A DNA stretch of 35,161 bases, taken from positions 1 to 35,161 of the forward strand of contig DDSA01000045.1 of assembly GCA_002343715.1 (NCBI GenBank), in the 5' to 3' direction. The translations under genes were made by a program, and so were the position numbers. The stretch is from Phycisphaerales bacterium UBA2402 (lineage in GTDB: Bacteria > Planctomycetota > Phycisphaerae > Phycisphaerales > UBA1924). Every line of letters starts with the position of its first letter. Positions within the stretch are counted from its first letter, which is position 1. This document shows, in pieces, positions 24,430 through 31,824 of this stretch. Under the pieces are notes generated by a model. It had not been told where the DNA came from. It made no database searches and saw only the letters and a program-made list of their open reading frames with translations.

Positions 24430-25692
24430 ATGACGCGCCACACTCACCCACCCCCCGACGCCTCCAACCGCGATTTCGCCGAGCGCATCGTCCGGACACT
24501 GCGCGATCGTGGGCACACGGCGTACTTCGCGGGCGGGTGCGTCCGGGATGAGTTGCTCGGGCGTGATCCTGAGGATTACGACGTGGCGACCGACGCGACA
24601 CCGGACCGGATCGCGGCGCTCTTCCCTCGCACCAATGAAGTCGGGGCGCACTTCGGCGTGGTGCTGGTCAGGCACGCGAATCGAACGGTGGAGGTGGCCA
24701 CCTTCCGAACCGATGGGAGTTATTCCGACAAGCGGAGGCCGGACTCGGTCACGTTCAGCACGCCGCAAGAGGACGCGGCCCGGCGTGACTTCACGGTCAA
24801 CGCGCTCTTCCTCGATCCGGTCGACACAAGCCCCGCTCACCCCCGCGGCCGCATCGTTGACTTTGTCGGCGGGATGGAGGACCTCGCGCGGAACGTTCTG
24901 CGGGCTGTGGGCGACCCGGATCAGCGACTGGCCGAGGATCATCTGCGGGCGCTGCGGGCGGCCCGGCTCGCCGCGAAACTCGGCTTTGAGATTGATCCGG
25001 GCACGGCGGCGGCAATCCGCCGGCACGCGGCCGAACTGTCGGGCGTCAGCCGCGAGCGCATCGGCGACGAGGTGCGGAAGATGCTGACGCACCCGGCGCG
25101 AGGTCGTGCGGCGACATGGATGGACACGCTCGGACTGACGGCGGCCGTGCTCGGAGTGTCGCGCGATGCGGGCGGTGCCGCGTTGCTGCACGCACTCCCC
25201 GCGGAGATTCGCCCCTCGTGGGCGCTGGGGGCGTGGGCGCTGGACTTGGGGGAGGCGTACGGCGAGTCCGCGGCGAGCACGGCGGCCCGCTGGCGCGAAC
25301 GGCTCTGCCTGAGCAACGCCGAAGCGTCGGAGTTGCGAGCGATTCTTGAACTGATCAGTGTCCTCGAACAGGATTGGCTGCGCTGGCCCATCGCGAAGCA
25401 GAAGCGGGCCGCGGCGAGGCACGGATTCGACGGCGCGGCGGCCATCCTCAGCGTGCGGCTGCCCGCTCTCGGACATGAGGTATTCGCCAGACTCGCCGAA
25501 CTGGCCGCGACGCCCGGGGGCATCTCGCCCGCGCCGCTCATCACGGGAGACTATCTTGTCTCGAAAGGGATGAAGCCGGGCCCCGCCTTCAAGGGCCTGC
25601 TGGAGCGCCTGTACGATGCCCAGTTAGAGGGCGCGGTGACAACCCCCGAAGCGGCGCGGGCCCTGGCGGAGACCCTGGGCGTTCCGTCGTGA
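24430..25692 (+). CDS. cca: CCA tRNA nucleotidyltransferase / poly(A) polymerase family
   Basis: A 420-residue class II nucleotidyltransferase. The catalytic head reads YFAGGCVRDELLGRDPEDYD, with G35-G36 and the metal-binding D49-x-D51, followed by RRDFTVNAL and EDHLRALRAARLAAKLGFEI, the classic head-neck motifs. The C-terminal body is helical. The enzyme adds or repairs the 3' CCA of tRNAs. Some bacterial relatives are CC- or A-adding enzymes or poly(A) polymerases, and the exact activity cannot be told from sequence alone. CCA addition would be needed for the tRNA-like gene at 27289-27364, which does not encode CCA. The ATG at 24430 lies 11 bp after the ogt stop. A GTG at 24412 would overlap ogt. 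Confidence 0.92.
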   Translation: MTRHTHPPPDASNRDFAERIVRTLRDRGHTAYFAGGCVRDELLGRDPEDYDVATDATPDRIAALFPRTNEVGAHFGVVLVRHANRTVEVATFRTDGSYSDKRRPDSVTFSTPQEDAARRDFTVNALFLDPVDTSPAHPRGRIVDFVGGMEDLARNVLRAVGDPDQRLAEDHLRALRAARLAAKLGFEIDPGTAAAIRRHAAELSGVSRERIGDEVRKMLTHPARGRAATWMDTLGLTAAVLGVSRDAGGAALLHALPAEIRPSWALGAWALDLGEAYGESAASTAARWRERLCLSNAEASELRAILELISVLEQDWLRWPIAKQKRAAARHGFDGAAAILSVRLPALGHEVFARLAELAATPGGISPAPLITGDYLVSKGMKPGPAFKGLLERLYDAQLEGAVTTPEAARALAETLGVPS

Positions 25693-25716
25693 TCCCGCGT
25701 GATCGCGGAATCGCCG

Positions 25717-25722
25717 TATCCT
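25717..25722 (+). promoter_or_regulatory. -10-like TATCCT, 5 bases before the sctJ ATG
   Basis: TATCCT, then GTGGC, then ATG at 25728. It gives the secretion-type lipoprotein its own promoter, even though it follows cca by only 35 bp, and implies a leaderless mRNA. Confidence 0.5.
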
Positions 25723-25727
25723 GTGGC

Positions 25728-26534
25728 ATGATGAGGCGGTCGGAGCAACTCCGGATCGGCGCGGCATTCCTCGCGCTCTTCGTCGCCGGGTGCGAAGAGC
25801 GTCAGTCGATGCCCGCGGCACAGAGCGAAAAAGCGGCGATGGAGATGCAGTCGGCGCTCGAAAGCCGCGGCATCGATGATGTACGCGCAGCGCGAGTAAC
25901 GGGAGAAGGCGGTTGGGTGGTCAGTGTGCCCGCCGCGAGTGCCCCGGCGGCTCGGGCGGTACTCGTTGAACTCGACCTGCCGCGTGAACCCCGACCGGGA
26001 TTGATGGACATCGTCCGAGGATTCGGCCTGGTGCCCTCGCCCGCGCAGGAACGCGCGCGGATCATGGCCGCGGCGGCTGGTGAAGTTGCCACGACGCTGG
26101 AGTCCGTCGACGGCGTGCTGGTCGCGCGGGTCCATATCGTGCCGCCGCGCGAAGCGGGGCTTGATGGGAGCGGTGCGGAGCCGGGCTCGGCGGCGGTTTT
26201 GATCAAGTACATTCCGGCCGAGGGCGGTGCGCTGATCGGATCAAAGATCGCCACGGAACGAGGCCAAGATGAACCATCCGATGCCCCCGTGACCGCGGCA
26301 TCGGTCATCACCCTGGTTGAGCGGGCCGTGCCGGGCATCGACCCCGCACGGGTCGAGGTGGTTTTTACAAGAGCCGGCAACCCGTCGCGGCACATCAGCC
26401 CGACCGCGGCACCGGTCTTCGCGGACTGGAAGGTCTGGGCGATCGTCCTCGCGCTGGCGCTCGCGGCCGGCATGGTGTACGCGTTCGTCGCCGCCAAGCA
26501 GTACTTCCGGGCACGGCTCGCGGAGCGGGTGTGA
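25728..26534 (+). CDS. sctJ: YscJ/SctJ-type secretion inner-membrane ring lipoprotein
   Basis: A 268-residue protein with the full layout of the type III secretion inner-ring lipoprotein (YscJ/PrgK/HrcJ). It has a lipoprotein signal (GAAFLALFVAGC, C22), then a first ring-building motif (~36-88: KAAMEMQSALESRGIDDVRA, GGWVVSVPAASAPAARAVLV). A linker LPREPRPGLMDIVRGFGLVP leads into the second ring-building motif (~105-216: SPAQERARIMAAAAGEVATT, LESVDGVLVARVHIVPP, AAVLIKYIP, PGIDPARVEVVFT). A C-terminal membrane helix (~237-258) and a basic tail follow. Flagellar FliF shares the second motif but has an N-terminal membrane helix and is about twice as long, so SctJ fits better. The next gene overlaps its stop (GTGA). 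No other recognisable secretion gene lies in the window. Confidence 0.85.
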   Translation: MMRRSEQLRIGAAFLALFVAGCEERQSMPAAQSEKAAMEMQSALESRGIDDVRAARVTGEGGWVVSVPAASAPAARAVLVELDLPREPRPGLMDIVRGFGLVPSPAQERARIMAAAAGEVATTLESVDGVLVARVHIVPPREAGLDGSGAEPGSAAVLIKYIPAEGGALIGSKIATERGQDEPSDAPVTAASVITLVERAVPGIDPARVEVVFTRAGNPSRHISPTAAPVFADWKVWAIVLALALAAGMVYAFVAAKQYFRARLAERV

Positions 26535-27286
26535 ACACGAAGGGCCAGGAGAGCGGCTTCAACGCCCCCGGCGAGCCGGACGATGTGGCCCGCGCACGGG
26601 CACGCGTTCTGATCACCGCGGCCAAAGCGCTGAACCGAACGTGTGCGCTCCGACGGCACGCAGACAGCGCGATGTTGATCTCGCTTGCAGATGAGGCAGC
26701 AACAAGCGTGCCGGTTGGATCCCCCGCGACTCGAGCCGCCGCGTTTGTGGAACGGCGTGCGGAGGAGGAGCGAACGTATGCCGAAGAGGCCGTGGCTCGC
26801 CTGCCGGTGATGTGGCTTGGTCTGCTCAGCGCGGGCACCGGGGATGTGCGGAAGGCACTGACCGCGCTGGGCGTCGACATCATCGCGTGTGTGGCCCGAC
26901 CGATGTCAGCGCACGCGGCGGCGGAGTTCATGACACCGTCGGGCTTGGAACTTGCTCGGCACGCCGCGGACCAGCGTTCACGGGCCGATGTGCCGGTACC
27001 ACCGGCGTGGTTGTTGAGCGCGTGGGAAGGCGTGGTCCGTGGTATTGAACACCAAGGCGACTCGCTGGCGTACGAGTGCGGGCTGCGGGTGGCGGGAGAT
27101 TTGTTCCAACGCCTGCCGAAGGAGTTCCGGACGCTCGCGGAGAGAGTCTCTCGCACGACCATCGCACGCGTTCTTGCATCGCAAGCAACGATCGACCTGA
27201 ACGATGACCGCCTCGCGGCTGCGATCGTGGGGTGGATGCTGGCGGATGCGAGACGGTTCGTCGCGCAAGCGACCGACACGGAGTAA
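26531..27286 (+). CDS. Helical protein of unknown function coupled to sctJ
   Basis: A 251-residue protein starting at a GTG that overlaps the sctJ stop (GTGA at 26531-26534), so the two are translated together. No signal peptide or membrane span is visible. The sequence is Ala/Arg/Leu-rich and should be mostly helical (ARARARVLITAAKALNRTCA, FVERRAEEERTYAEEAVARL, RLAAAIVGWMLADARRFVAQ). I recognise no family. In type III secretion operons the gene after sctJ is often sctK (sorting platform) or sctL, which are poorly conserved cytoplasmic proteins. Its position makes it a candidate SctK-like partner, but no sequence motif supports this. The TAA at 27284-27286 ends 2 bp before the tRNA-like gene on the other strand. 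Confidence 0.75.
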   Translation: MNTKGQESGFNAPGEPDDVARARARVLITAAKALNRTCALRRHADSAMLISLADEAATSVPVGSPATRAAAFVERRAEEERTYAEEAVARLPVMWLGLLSAGTGDVRKALTALGVDIIACVARPMSAHAAAEFMTPSGLELARHAADQRSRADVPVPPAWLLSAWEGVVRGIEHQGDSLAYECGLRVAGDLFQRLPKEFRTLAERVSRTTIARVLASQATIDLNDDRLAAAIVGWMLADARRFVAQATDTE

Positions 27287-27288
27287 CA

Positions 27289-27364
27289 CAGCCCCGGCGG
27301 GAATTGAACCCGCGACCGCCGCGTGCAATAGGCGCGCGATGCTCCACCACTGAGCTACGGGGCC
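27289..27364 (-). tRNA. tRNA-like gene with abnormal anticodon arm (identity uncertain)
   Basis: On the minus strand 76 bases fold as a tRNA. The 7-bp acceptor stem is GGCCCCG/CGGGGCT (pair 1-72 is G-U). The D arm is GCTC-AGTGGTG-GAGC, and the T arm is GCGGG-TTCAATT-CCCGC. The variable loop is CGGTC, the discriminator is G, and no CCA is encoded. The anticodon arm is wrong: the 5-bp stem TCGCG/CGCGG leaves an 11-base loop (CGCCTATTGCA) instead of 7, or extra pairs must form with a C-A mismatch. TTGCA in the loop would suggest TGC (Ala) or GCA (Cys), but neither sits in a canonical 7-base loop. It could be a diverged functional tRNA, a tRNA with a tiny insertion, or a pseudogene. Confidence 0.7.
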
Positions 27365-27899
27365 GTCGAACCTGATCGCCCGCCGCCGGGTGGCCGGTGC
27401 GGGCGTCCTTGTGTGTCGCGGACCCGACGGCCCGCTTCTTCCCTCCGGACGGTTCGGTGAGCGTGCGGGTACAGCCCCGCAGCCCGAGCTATGCACGGCG
27501 CAGCGACAGACCAGAGGCTCGTTGGCGAGCGGCCTTGGGGCATCCCGGCGTGGCGGATGGATGGTGCGTGTGAGCCTCATCGCCGCGTCGGCCGGGGGGT
27601 TCCCGCTGGCCGACGCCGCGAACTGGTGTTCAGCGGCCCGGCTGCGGGCGGCGGTCACAAAGGACCGTCACCTGATCAACACAAATGGCATCCGTCAGGA
27701 TGCACGCGTGCTGACCATGCTCCTGCGAAAGGCAGGAGCGGCCGGACTGCTGATACTGGTACATCGCGAGCGACATACAGGCTCTACTAGAGAGAAGTAT
27801 GACCAAACCGAACGTTCAAGTCAAGGCGATTCGCGCCTGTGTATCGAAGATAACCGCCCGTCGGACATACAAGCCACGGGCAGCGTTGTTCGGAATGGT
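27365..27899. other. 535-bp region without a convincing gene; strong hairpins
   Basis: No reading frame on either strand looks like a protein. An open plus-strand frame here simply continues antisense through the next gene. Two strong inverted repeats stand out. At 27585-27616, 9-bp perfect arms (GCGTCGGCC/GGCCGACGC) enclose a 14-base loop with further GGG/CCC pairing. At 27719-27739, 8-bp perfect arms (GCTCCTGC/GCAGGAGC) enclose a GAAAG loop. Neither has a T-run on either side. The region could encode a structured RNA or be decayed sequence beside the tRNA-like gene. Short frames such as the ATG at 27799 overlap the opposite gene and were not accepted. Confidence 0.4.
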
Positions 27900-28787
27900 T
27901 CAGCCGCCCCCGGCGGGCTTGCCGGTGCCGGGGTCCTGGCCTCGGAAGTGGCGGACCATGTCTCGCATCATGAGCATACCGCGCTGTCGCTTCTCGGCGG
28001 TGGCGTGGCCTCCCACGGTGCGGTCCATGAAGGTGAAGGCGCGTCCGAGTTCGCGGCCGCTGGGGGCCTGGTTCGGGTTGCTCATTCGCTCGCGGTCGCG
28101 CTGGGCCTGACGGCGGACATCGGCGAGGCGTTTCTCGTCCGGCTCATCACGCATTTCACCCGCGACCGTCTCCATCATCTTGACAAACTCGAGGAAGGTG
28201 CGGTCGAGGTATTCGGCTCGCTCACTCTCGGGAACGGTGGCGTAATCCTTGGCGTACTTGTCCCAGGTATCGATGGCGAGTTTCGAGGCGTTCTCCTCGA
28301 TCTGCTTTCTCGCCGCGCCGGCGATGCCCGCGGCGAACCCGGCCAGCAGCATGGAATCGCCCGAACTCATGCTCTTCATGCGCTGGACGAGTTGACCGAT
28401 GAGTTCAAGACGCTTCTCGACCGAGAGTTTGTTGAACTCGTCGGTCAGGAGCGTGTAGTTGAAAACATCATCGAGCGGGTCGCGGAGATAATCGGGCTGA
28501 GGGACGGGCCGCAGCGCGAAATAGAGGCCGATCCCCACACCCAGAACGGCTACCGCTCCGATCACGGAGAGTTGCCGCTGGGTCTTCTTGCGCTGGCCCG
28601 GATCGCCCATCCGTGCACGCCACGAGGCCCGGAGTTTCGCCAGCCGGGCCGCGAGGGGTTCCTCGATCCGGGTCGGCAGACCGACTCGAAAGCGCCGAGG
28701 CTTTGTCACGGGCTGCGTGTTGGCGATGCCCTCCATCAGGCTGCCCTGACCTGCGGCGGGAAGAGGTTGGGTTGAAACTGGGGTCAC
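27900..28787 (-). CDS. Single-pass membrane protein of unknown function
   Basis: A 295-residue protein. A basic, Pro-containing N-terminal cytoplasmic segment (1-72) precedes one membrane helix (73-92, LSVIGAVAVLGVGIGLYFAL). The ~200-residue C-terminal part is highly charged and helical (DEFNKLSVEKRLELIGQLVQ, AARKQIEENASKLAIDTWDK, KRLADVRRQAQRDRERM) and ends PGTGKPAGGG. No family is recognised. The start is uncertain: GTG at 28787 gives the longest sensible form, and ATG at 28736 would remove 17 residues. Neither has a clear Shine-Dalgarno. It lies 51 bp downstream of a prepilin-like gene on the same strand, so the two are probably co-transcribed, and it might act in the same envelope process (inference). 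Confidence 0.78.
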   Translation of the reverse strand: MTPVSTQPLPAAGQGSLMEGIANTQPVTKPRRFRVGLPTRIEEPLAARLAKLRASWRARMGDPGQRKKTQRQLSVIGAVAVLGVGIGLYFALRPVPQPDYLRDPLDDVFNYTLLTDEFNKLSVEKRLELIGQLVQRMKSMSSGDSMLLAGFAAGIAGAARKQIEENASKLAIDTWDKYAKDYATVPESERAEYLDRTFLEFVKMMETVAGEMRDEPDEKRLADVRRQAQRDRERMSNPNQAPSGRELGRAFTFMDRTVGGHATAEKRQRGMLMMRDMVRHFRGQDPGTGKPAGGG

Positions 28788-28838
28788 GGTCGATCTGGTA
28801 CGGGCTTGGTGAAAAGTTGTTTCTGTTGCAAGCGAAAC

Positions 28839-29570
28839 TCAGCGGCCCATGCCCCCGCCGAACTGGATCAGGTCCTGCACGAACATGGCGTTGGCCTCGT
28901 CGGACGCGAACGGGACTTTGTCGGCGCGGTAATCGCCGTAGTAGATGCCGTTGCGGTCCCACTTGGCCTCATCGGGAGTTTCGTCATCATCACGCCCGAT
29001 CTGCTTCCAGCGGGGGTTGTGCCAATCTTTGTAGTCGATGACAAAGTAGTAGCGGTTGCCGCCCTTCTCGTACGCCTTGCTGACGCCGAACTGCGGGTTG
29101 CGGACGGAGATGAGTTCCGCCGCGACCATGGCATTGCCCGCGAGGTAATCGTAACTCCACCCCAGTTGAGCCCACGTCGGGCGCGGATCATCGCCGATGC
29201 CGCCGACATCGGAAGGGCACCGGAAAGGATCGCTCACAACCCAATCTTCATCCGGGGCGGGGCGGAAAGGCATCGGAGCGTCGATGTACTTGGACATCAC
29301 GTCGAGAAGCGTCGGATCGTTCTCATTCCCACCCTCGTTGATGGGGCGGACCTTGGGGAGGAGCAGGCCCTTGCTCTCCGTGTCCATGTACATCTGAAGG
29401 CCCAGGCCCAGACTGCGGAGGTTGTTCAGGCATCGGACGCGCCGACCCGACTCTCTCGCCCGACCGAGCGCCGGCATGAGCAGGCCGAGGAGCAGGGCCA
29501 CCACGCTGATGACAACAAGGAGTTCGATCAACGTGAAGGCCGGACGTGTTTTCTGAGTTCCCACAAGCAT
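28839..29570 (-). CDS. Prepilin-type N-terminal methylation domain protein
   Basis: A 243-residue pseudopilin-like protein. Leader MLVGTQKTRPA is followed by FTLIELLVVISVVALLLG and LMPALGRARESGRRVRC, with cleavage expected before F12. Ala is again at the -1 position where Gly is usual. The mature part is hydrophilic, with several Trp/Tyr/Asp-rich segments (GWSYDYLAGNAM, YYFVIDYKDWHNPRW, NGIYYGDYRADKVPF) resembling the globular domain of planctomycete H-X9-DG-type prepilins. The ATG at 29570 is the only reasonable start. There is no strong Shine-Dalgarno. A TACACT box and a small palindrome lie just upstream. The single-pass membrane gene follows after 51 bp. Confidence 0.9.
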   Translation of the reverse strand: MLVGTQKTRPAFTLIELLVVISVVALLLGLLMPALGRARESGRRVRCLNNLRSLGLGLQMYMDTESKGLLLPKVRPINEGGNENDPTLLDVMSKYIDAPMPFRPAPDEDWVVSDPFRCPSDVGGIGDDPRPTWAQLGWSYDYLAGNAMVAAELISVRNPQFGVSKAYEKGGNRYYFVIDYKDWHNPRWKQIGRDDDETPDEAKWDRNGIYYGDYRADKVPFASDEANAMFVQDLIQFGGGMGR

Positions 29571-29573
29571 GTG

Positions 29574-29590
29574 ACTGTTCAGACAGTGTA
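29574..29590 (-). promoter_or_regulatory. -10-like TACACT overlapped by a palindrome, upstream of the prepilin-like gene
   Basis: On the minus strand TACACT (29590-29585) lies 14 bases before the ATG. A 5-bp inverted repeat ACTGT-CTGA-ACAGT (29587-29574) overlaps its end and covers the likely transcription start, where a repressor could bind. Inferred only from layout. Confidence 0.3.
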
Positions 29591-29790
29591 TCCGGACGCG
29601 GGTGAGGTCTTGTGTGGCACCCGTACGGGGCAGACGCGATGGGACTCGATCCGGCCGCGGCGCTGGCTTCCCGCGTGGGTTGTACGCACTTTCGTCCTAG
29701 GCGTTTCGTCGTCTGTTCCGACCCGGATTCCAAAGTCTTGCACCCCGCCTTTTCGGGTTGCTGAACCAATCGCGTGCCCGGACCCGGGCA

Positions 29791-30675
29791 TCACTCCCCC
29801 CCGGCATCCAACACAGCGCGGCAGAAACGATGAGCCAGGGCGTGGCCCGATCGCTCCGCTCGGATGTCGGCCCTCAAGGGGCGACCCAACAACGCGACGT
29901 CGCCGATCAAGTCGAGCAGTTTGTGCCGGGCCGCCTCATTGGTGAAACGCCAGGCGTTGTCGATGGGCTGGCCTTCGTTGCCGACGACAAGCAGATCGCG
30001 GGGCGTGAAGCCCGCGAACAGACCGAGTGCATTGGCCACGGCCGCCTCTCGCTCCAGCGAGAAGGTGCGTGCGGGAGCGATGAGAGTGCGGTATTCTTCA
30101 GAGTCACCCGTCCACGAAGCCGTTTGTGCGGGCAGGGGTGATCCCGGCCCGTAGTCGAGAAGATAGGAATAGACACAACCAGACTCGATCGGTACCGCGG
30201 TGATGCTCGCGTCTCCATCACACACCGAAACAGGCTCGCGGAGCAGGATCGGGGTCGGGGGCGTATCCGCATCGACGAGCAACGGCACAAGGGCTTCGAC
30301 AAAGGGAAGGGCCGAGCCGTCGAAGATGGGCACCTCCGGACCTTCGATCTCGATCGTGCAATCCGCGATTCCCAGGCCGCGCAGGGCGCTCAGGGCGTGC
30401 TCCACAGTGCCGATGCACGCCCCGCCCGGCACGCCGAGGGTCGTGTTGCGGATCGGAAAGCCCCGGGGCACGTGCGGCAGGTCCGGATTCTCGATGACGT
30501 ACGCGACCAGGGCCGGGATGCGGTCTCCGCCGCCTCCGAATCGGAACGCAAACCCCGAACCGTGTTCCGCGGGGTGAAAGACAATGGCGGAACCGACACC
30601 GGTGAAGAGCGCCGGGCCACGCAGTGGAGGGGTGGCTGCTTGCAGGGCGCGACGGGGAACACTCGCGCCGCTCAT
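29791..30675 (-). CDS. lpxC: UDP-3-O-acyl-N-acetylglucosamine deacetylase
   Basis: A 294-residue zinc amidase that catalyses the committed step of lipid A synthesis. The catalytic and metal residues are all present. TVEHALSAL carries E92 (general base) and H93 (zinc). [10 protein letters not shown] carries H251 and D255 (zinc), and SGHALAHRF carries H278. [19 protein letters not shown] and ARTF are also diagnostic. The ATG at 30675 overlaps the lpxD stop (ATGA), so lpxD and lpxC are translationally coupled. In some bacteria LpxC is fused to FabZ, but here it is a stand-alone enzyme of usual length. Together with lpxD it shows the organism makes lipopolysaccharide or a related lipid A. Confidence 0.96.
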   Translation of the reverse strand: MSGASVPRRALQAATPPLRGPALFTGVGSAIVFHPAEHGSGFAFRFGGGGDRIPALVAYVIENPDLPHVPRGFPIRNTTLGVPGGACIGTVEHALSALRGLGIADCTIEIEGPEVPIFDGSALPFVEALVPLLVDADTPPTPILLREPVSVCDGDASITAVPIESGCVYSYLLDYGPGSPLPAQTASWTGDSEEYRTLIAPARTFSLEREAAVANALGLFAGFTPRDLLVVGNEGQPIDNAWRFTNEAARHKLLDLIGDVALLGRPLRADIRAERSGHALAHRFCRAVLDAGGE

Positions 30676-31706
30676 CCGCCGCGCCCCTCGTGCCCGCGGT
30701 TGCGACCCAGGCGGCGAAGATGGGCGTAGATGCGCCGCCACTCATCAGCAGGCCCCGCGGGCGAGCCGACAAAGGAGACCCCCGCCGGGACATCGTTGAT
30801 GACTCCCGAATACGCCGCGATCTTGGCCCCCGCACCGATCTCGATGTTGTCCGCCACGCCTGTGCGCCCGCCGAGCATGGCCCCGTCGCCGATGATGACC
30901 GACCCGGCCAGCCCCACCTCGCCGCAGAGAATGCAGCACCGTCCGATGCGGCAGTTGTGACCGATCTGGACGAGGTTGTCGATCTTGGTGCCGTTGCCGA
31001 CGCTGGTCGATCCGAACTTGGCGCGATCGATGCAGGTATTGGCCCCGATCTCGACATCATCGCCGATGGTGACGTTGCCGATGTGCGGCACTTTCAGCAG
31101 GCCGCGGCCGTCGGGGCGTGGGTGATATCCGAACCCGTCGGCCCCGATCACCACACCGGCGTGCAGGATGCAGCCCCGCCCGATGATGCAGCGGTCCAGG
31201 ACCACGACACCGGGGTGGAGCACCGTCCCATCCCCGATGCTCGCGCCCCGCCCGATCACCACGTTGGCAATGAGTTGCGCCCCCGCGCCGACCACCGCGC
31301 CGGCCATGATCGTGCAATGCGGACCAACCGAAGCGTCCGGGTCGATGCGCGCATCGGGATCGATCGCGGCGGAGGGATGAACACCGGGCCTCACGGGGGC
31401 CGGTTTGTCCGTAAAGAACTCAAGTGCCTGGATGAGCGCCAGGTCGGCATCGGCCACGCGCAGCACGGCCCGATCCGGGGGTGGTGCGCCGTTGTCGAAG
31501 AGCGCCGTCGTCGGCACTTTGTTCGCCACGATGGCCGCGGCGGCCTGGCCGTTCCTCCACGCCGCGGCGAACCCGGAGGTGCGGATGAACGTGAGCGTGT
31601 CGCGTCCTGCCTTGTCCGCCGCGTCGATGCGGGCGAGGGGAATGTCGGGAGATCCGATGAGTTCGGCCCCCAGGAGAGAGGCCAATGCGCCGGTGGTAAT
31701 CGTCAC
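30672..31706 (-). CDS. lpxD: UDP-3-O-(3-hydroxyacyl)glucosamine N-acyltransferase
   Basis: A 344-residue acyltransferase that adds the N-linked acyl chain in lipid A synthesis. The N-terminal uridine-binding domain ([17 protein letters not shown], ...DTLTF) is followed by a long left-handed beta-helix of hexapeptide repeats (~105-305), with GADGFGY at 188-194 and the catalytic histidine H250 in QIGHNCRIG. It ends in a short helical tail. The GTG at 31706 is the right start: it begins exactly at the conserved N-terminus, and TACAAT lies 6 bases upstream. The open frame extends further and offers an ATG at 31781, but that would run through the rnr terminator region. It is followed by lpxC with a 4-base overlap. 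Confidence 0.96.
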   Translation of the reverse strand: MTITTGALASLLGAELIGSPDIPLARIDAADKAGRDTLTFIRTSGFAAAWRNGQAAAAIVANKVPTTALFDNGAPPPDRAVLRVADADLALIQALEFFTDKPAPVRPGVHPSAAIDPDARIDPDASVGPHCTIMAGAVVGAGAQLIANVVIGRGASIGDGTVLHPGVVVLDRCIIGRGCILHAGVVIGADGFGYHPRPDGRGLLKVPHIGNVTIGDDVEIGANTCIDRAKFGSTSVGNGTKIDNLVQIGHNCRIGRCCILCGEVGLAGSVIIGDGAMLGGRTGVADNIEIGAGAKIAAYSGVINDVPAGVSFVGSPAGPADEWRRIYAHLRRLGRNRGHEGRGG

Positions 31707-31712
31707 GGGCTG

Positions 31713-31718
31713 ATTGTA
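31713..31718 (-). promoter_or_regulatory. -10-like TACAAT, 6 bases before the lpxD GTG
   Basis: TACAAT on the minus strand is the best match to a sigma70 -10 in the set (5 of 6 to TATAAT). It stands 6 bases before the GTG at 31706 and downstream of the rnr terminator, so lpxD-lpxC should be an independent, leaderless transcription unit. Confidence 0.55.
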
Positions 31719-31786
31719 GGGAGTCGGCCCGGAACCATGTCGGGCCACGCCGGTGATCGAGATCGCGGGGAACAGCGTCATGCCGG

Positions 31787-31812
31787 AAAAGCCCCGATGG
31801 GGACCATCGGGC
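31787..31812 (-). terminator. Rho-independent terminator of rnr
   Basis: Arms CCCGATGG (31793-31800) and CCATCGGG (31804-31811), 8 bp with a 3-base loop, are followed on the minus strand by GC and then TTTT (31790-31787). It is 13 bp after the rnr stop. Confidence 0.65.
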
Positions 31813-31824
31813 CACCCTTGTTCA

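Noticed and set aside
25728..26534. Flagellar MS-ring protein FliF as the identity of the sctJ gene
   Set aside because: The protein has a lipobox, is about half the length of FliF, and lacks the third ring-building region and C-terminal FliG-binding part.
27435..27475. SRP (4.5S) RNA on the minus strand, suggested by GTCCGGAGGGAAGAAGC
   Set aside because: The apical loop resembles SRP helix 8, but the conserved GGTCAGG side of the symmetric loop is absent and the flanks do not pair as in 4.5S RNA.
31707..31781. Upstream ATG at 31781 as the lpxD start
   Set aside because: The added residues are not LpxD-like, the ATG abuts the rnr terminator, and a TACAAT box sits 6 bases before the GTG that matches the conserved N-terminus.
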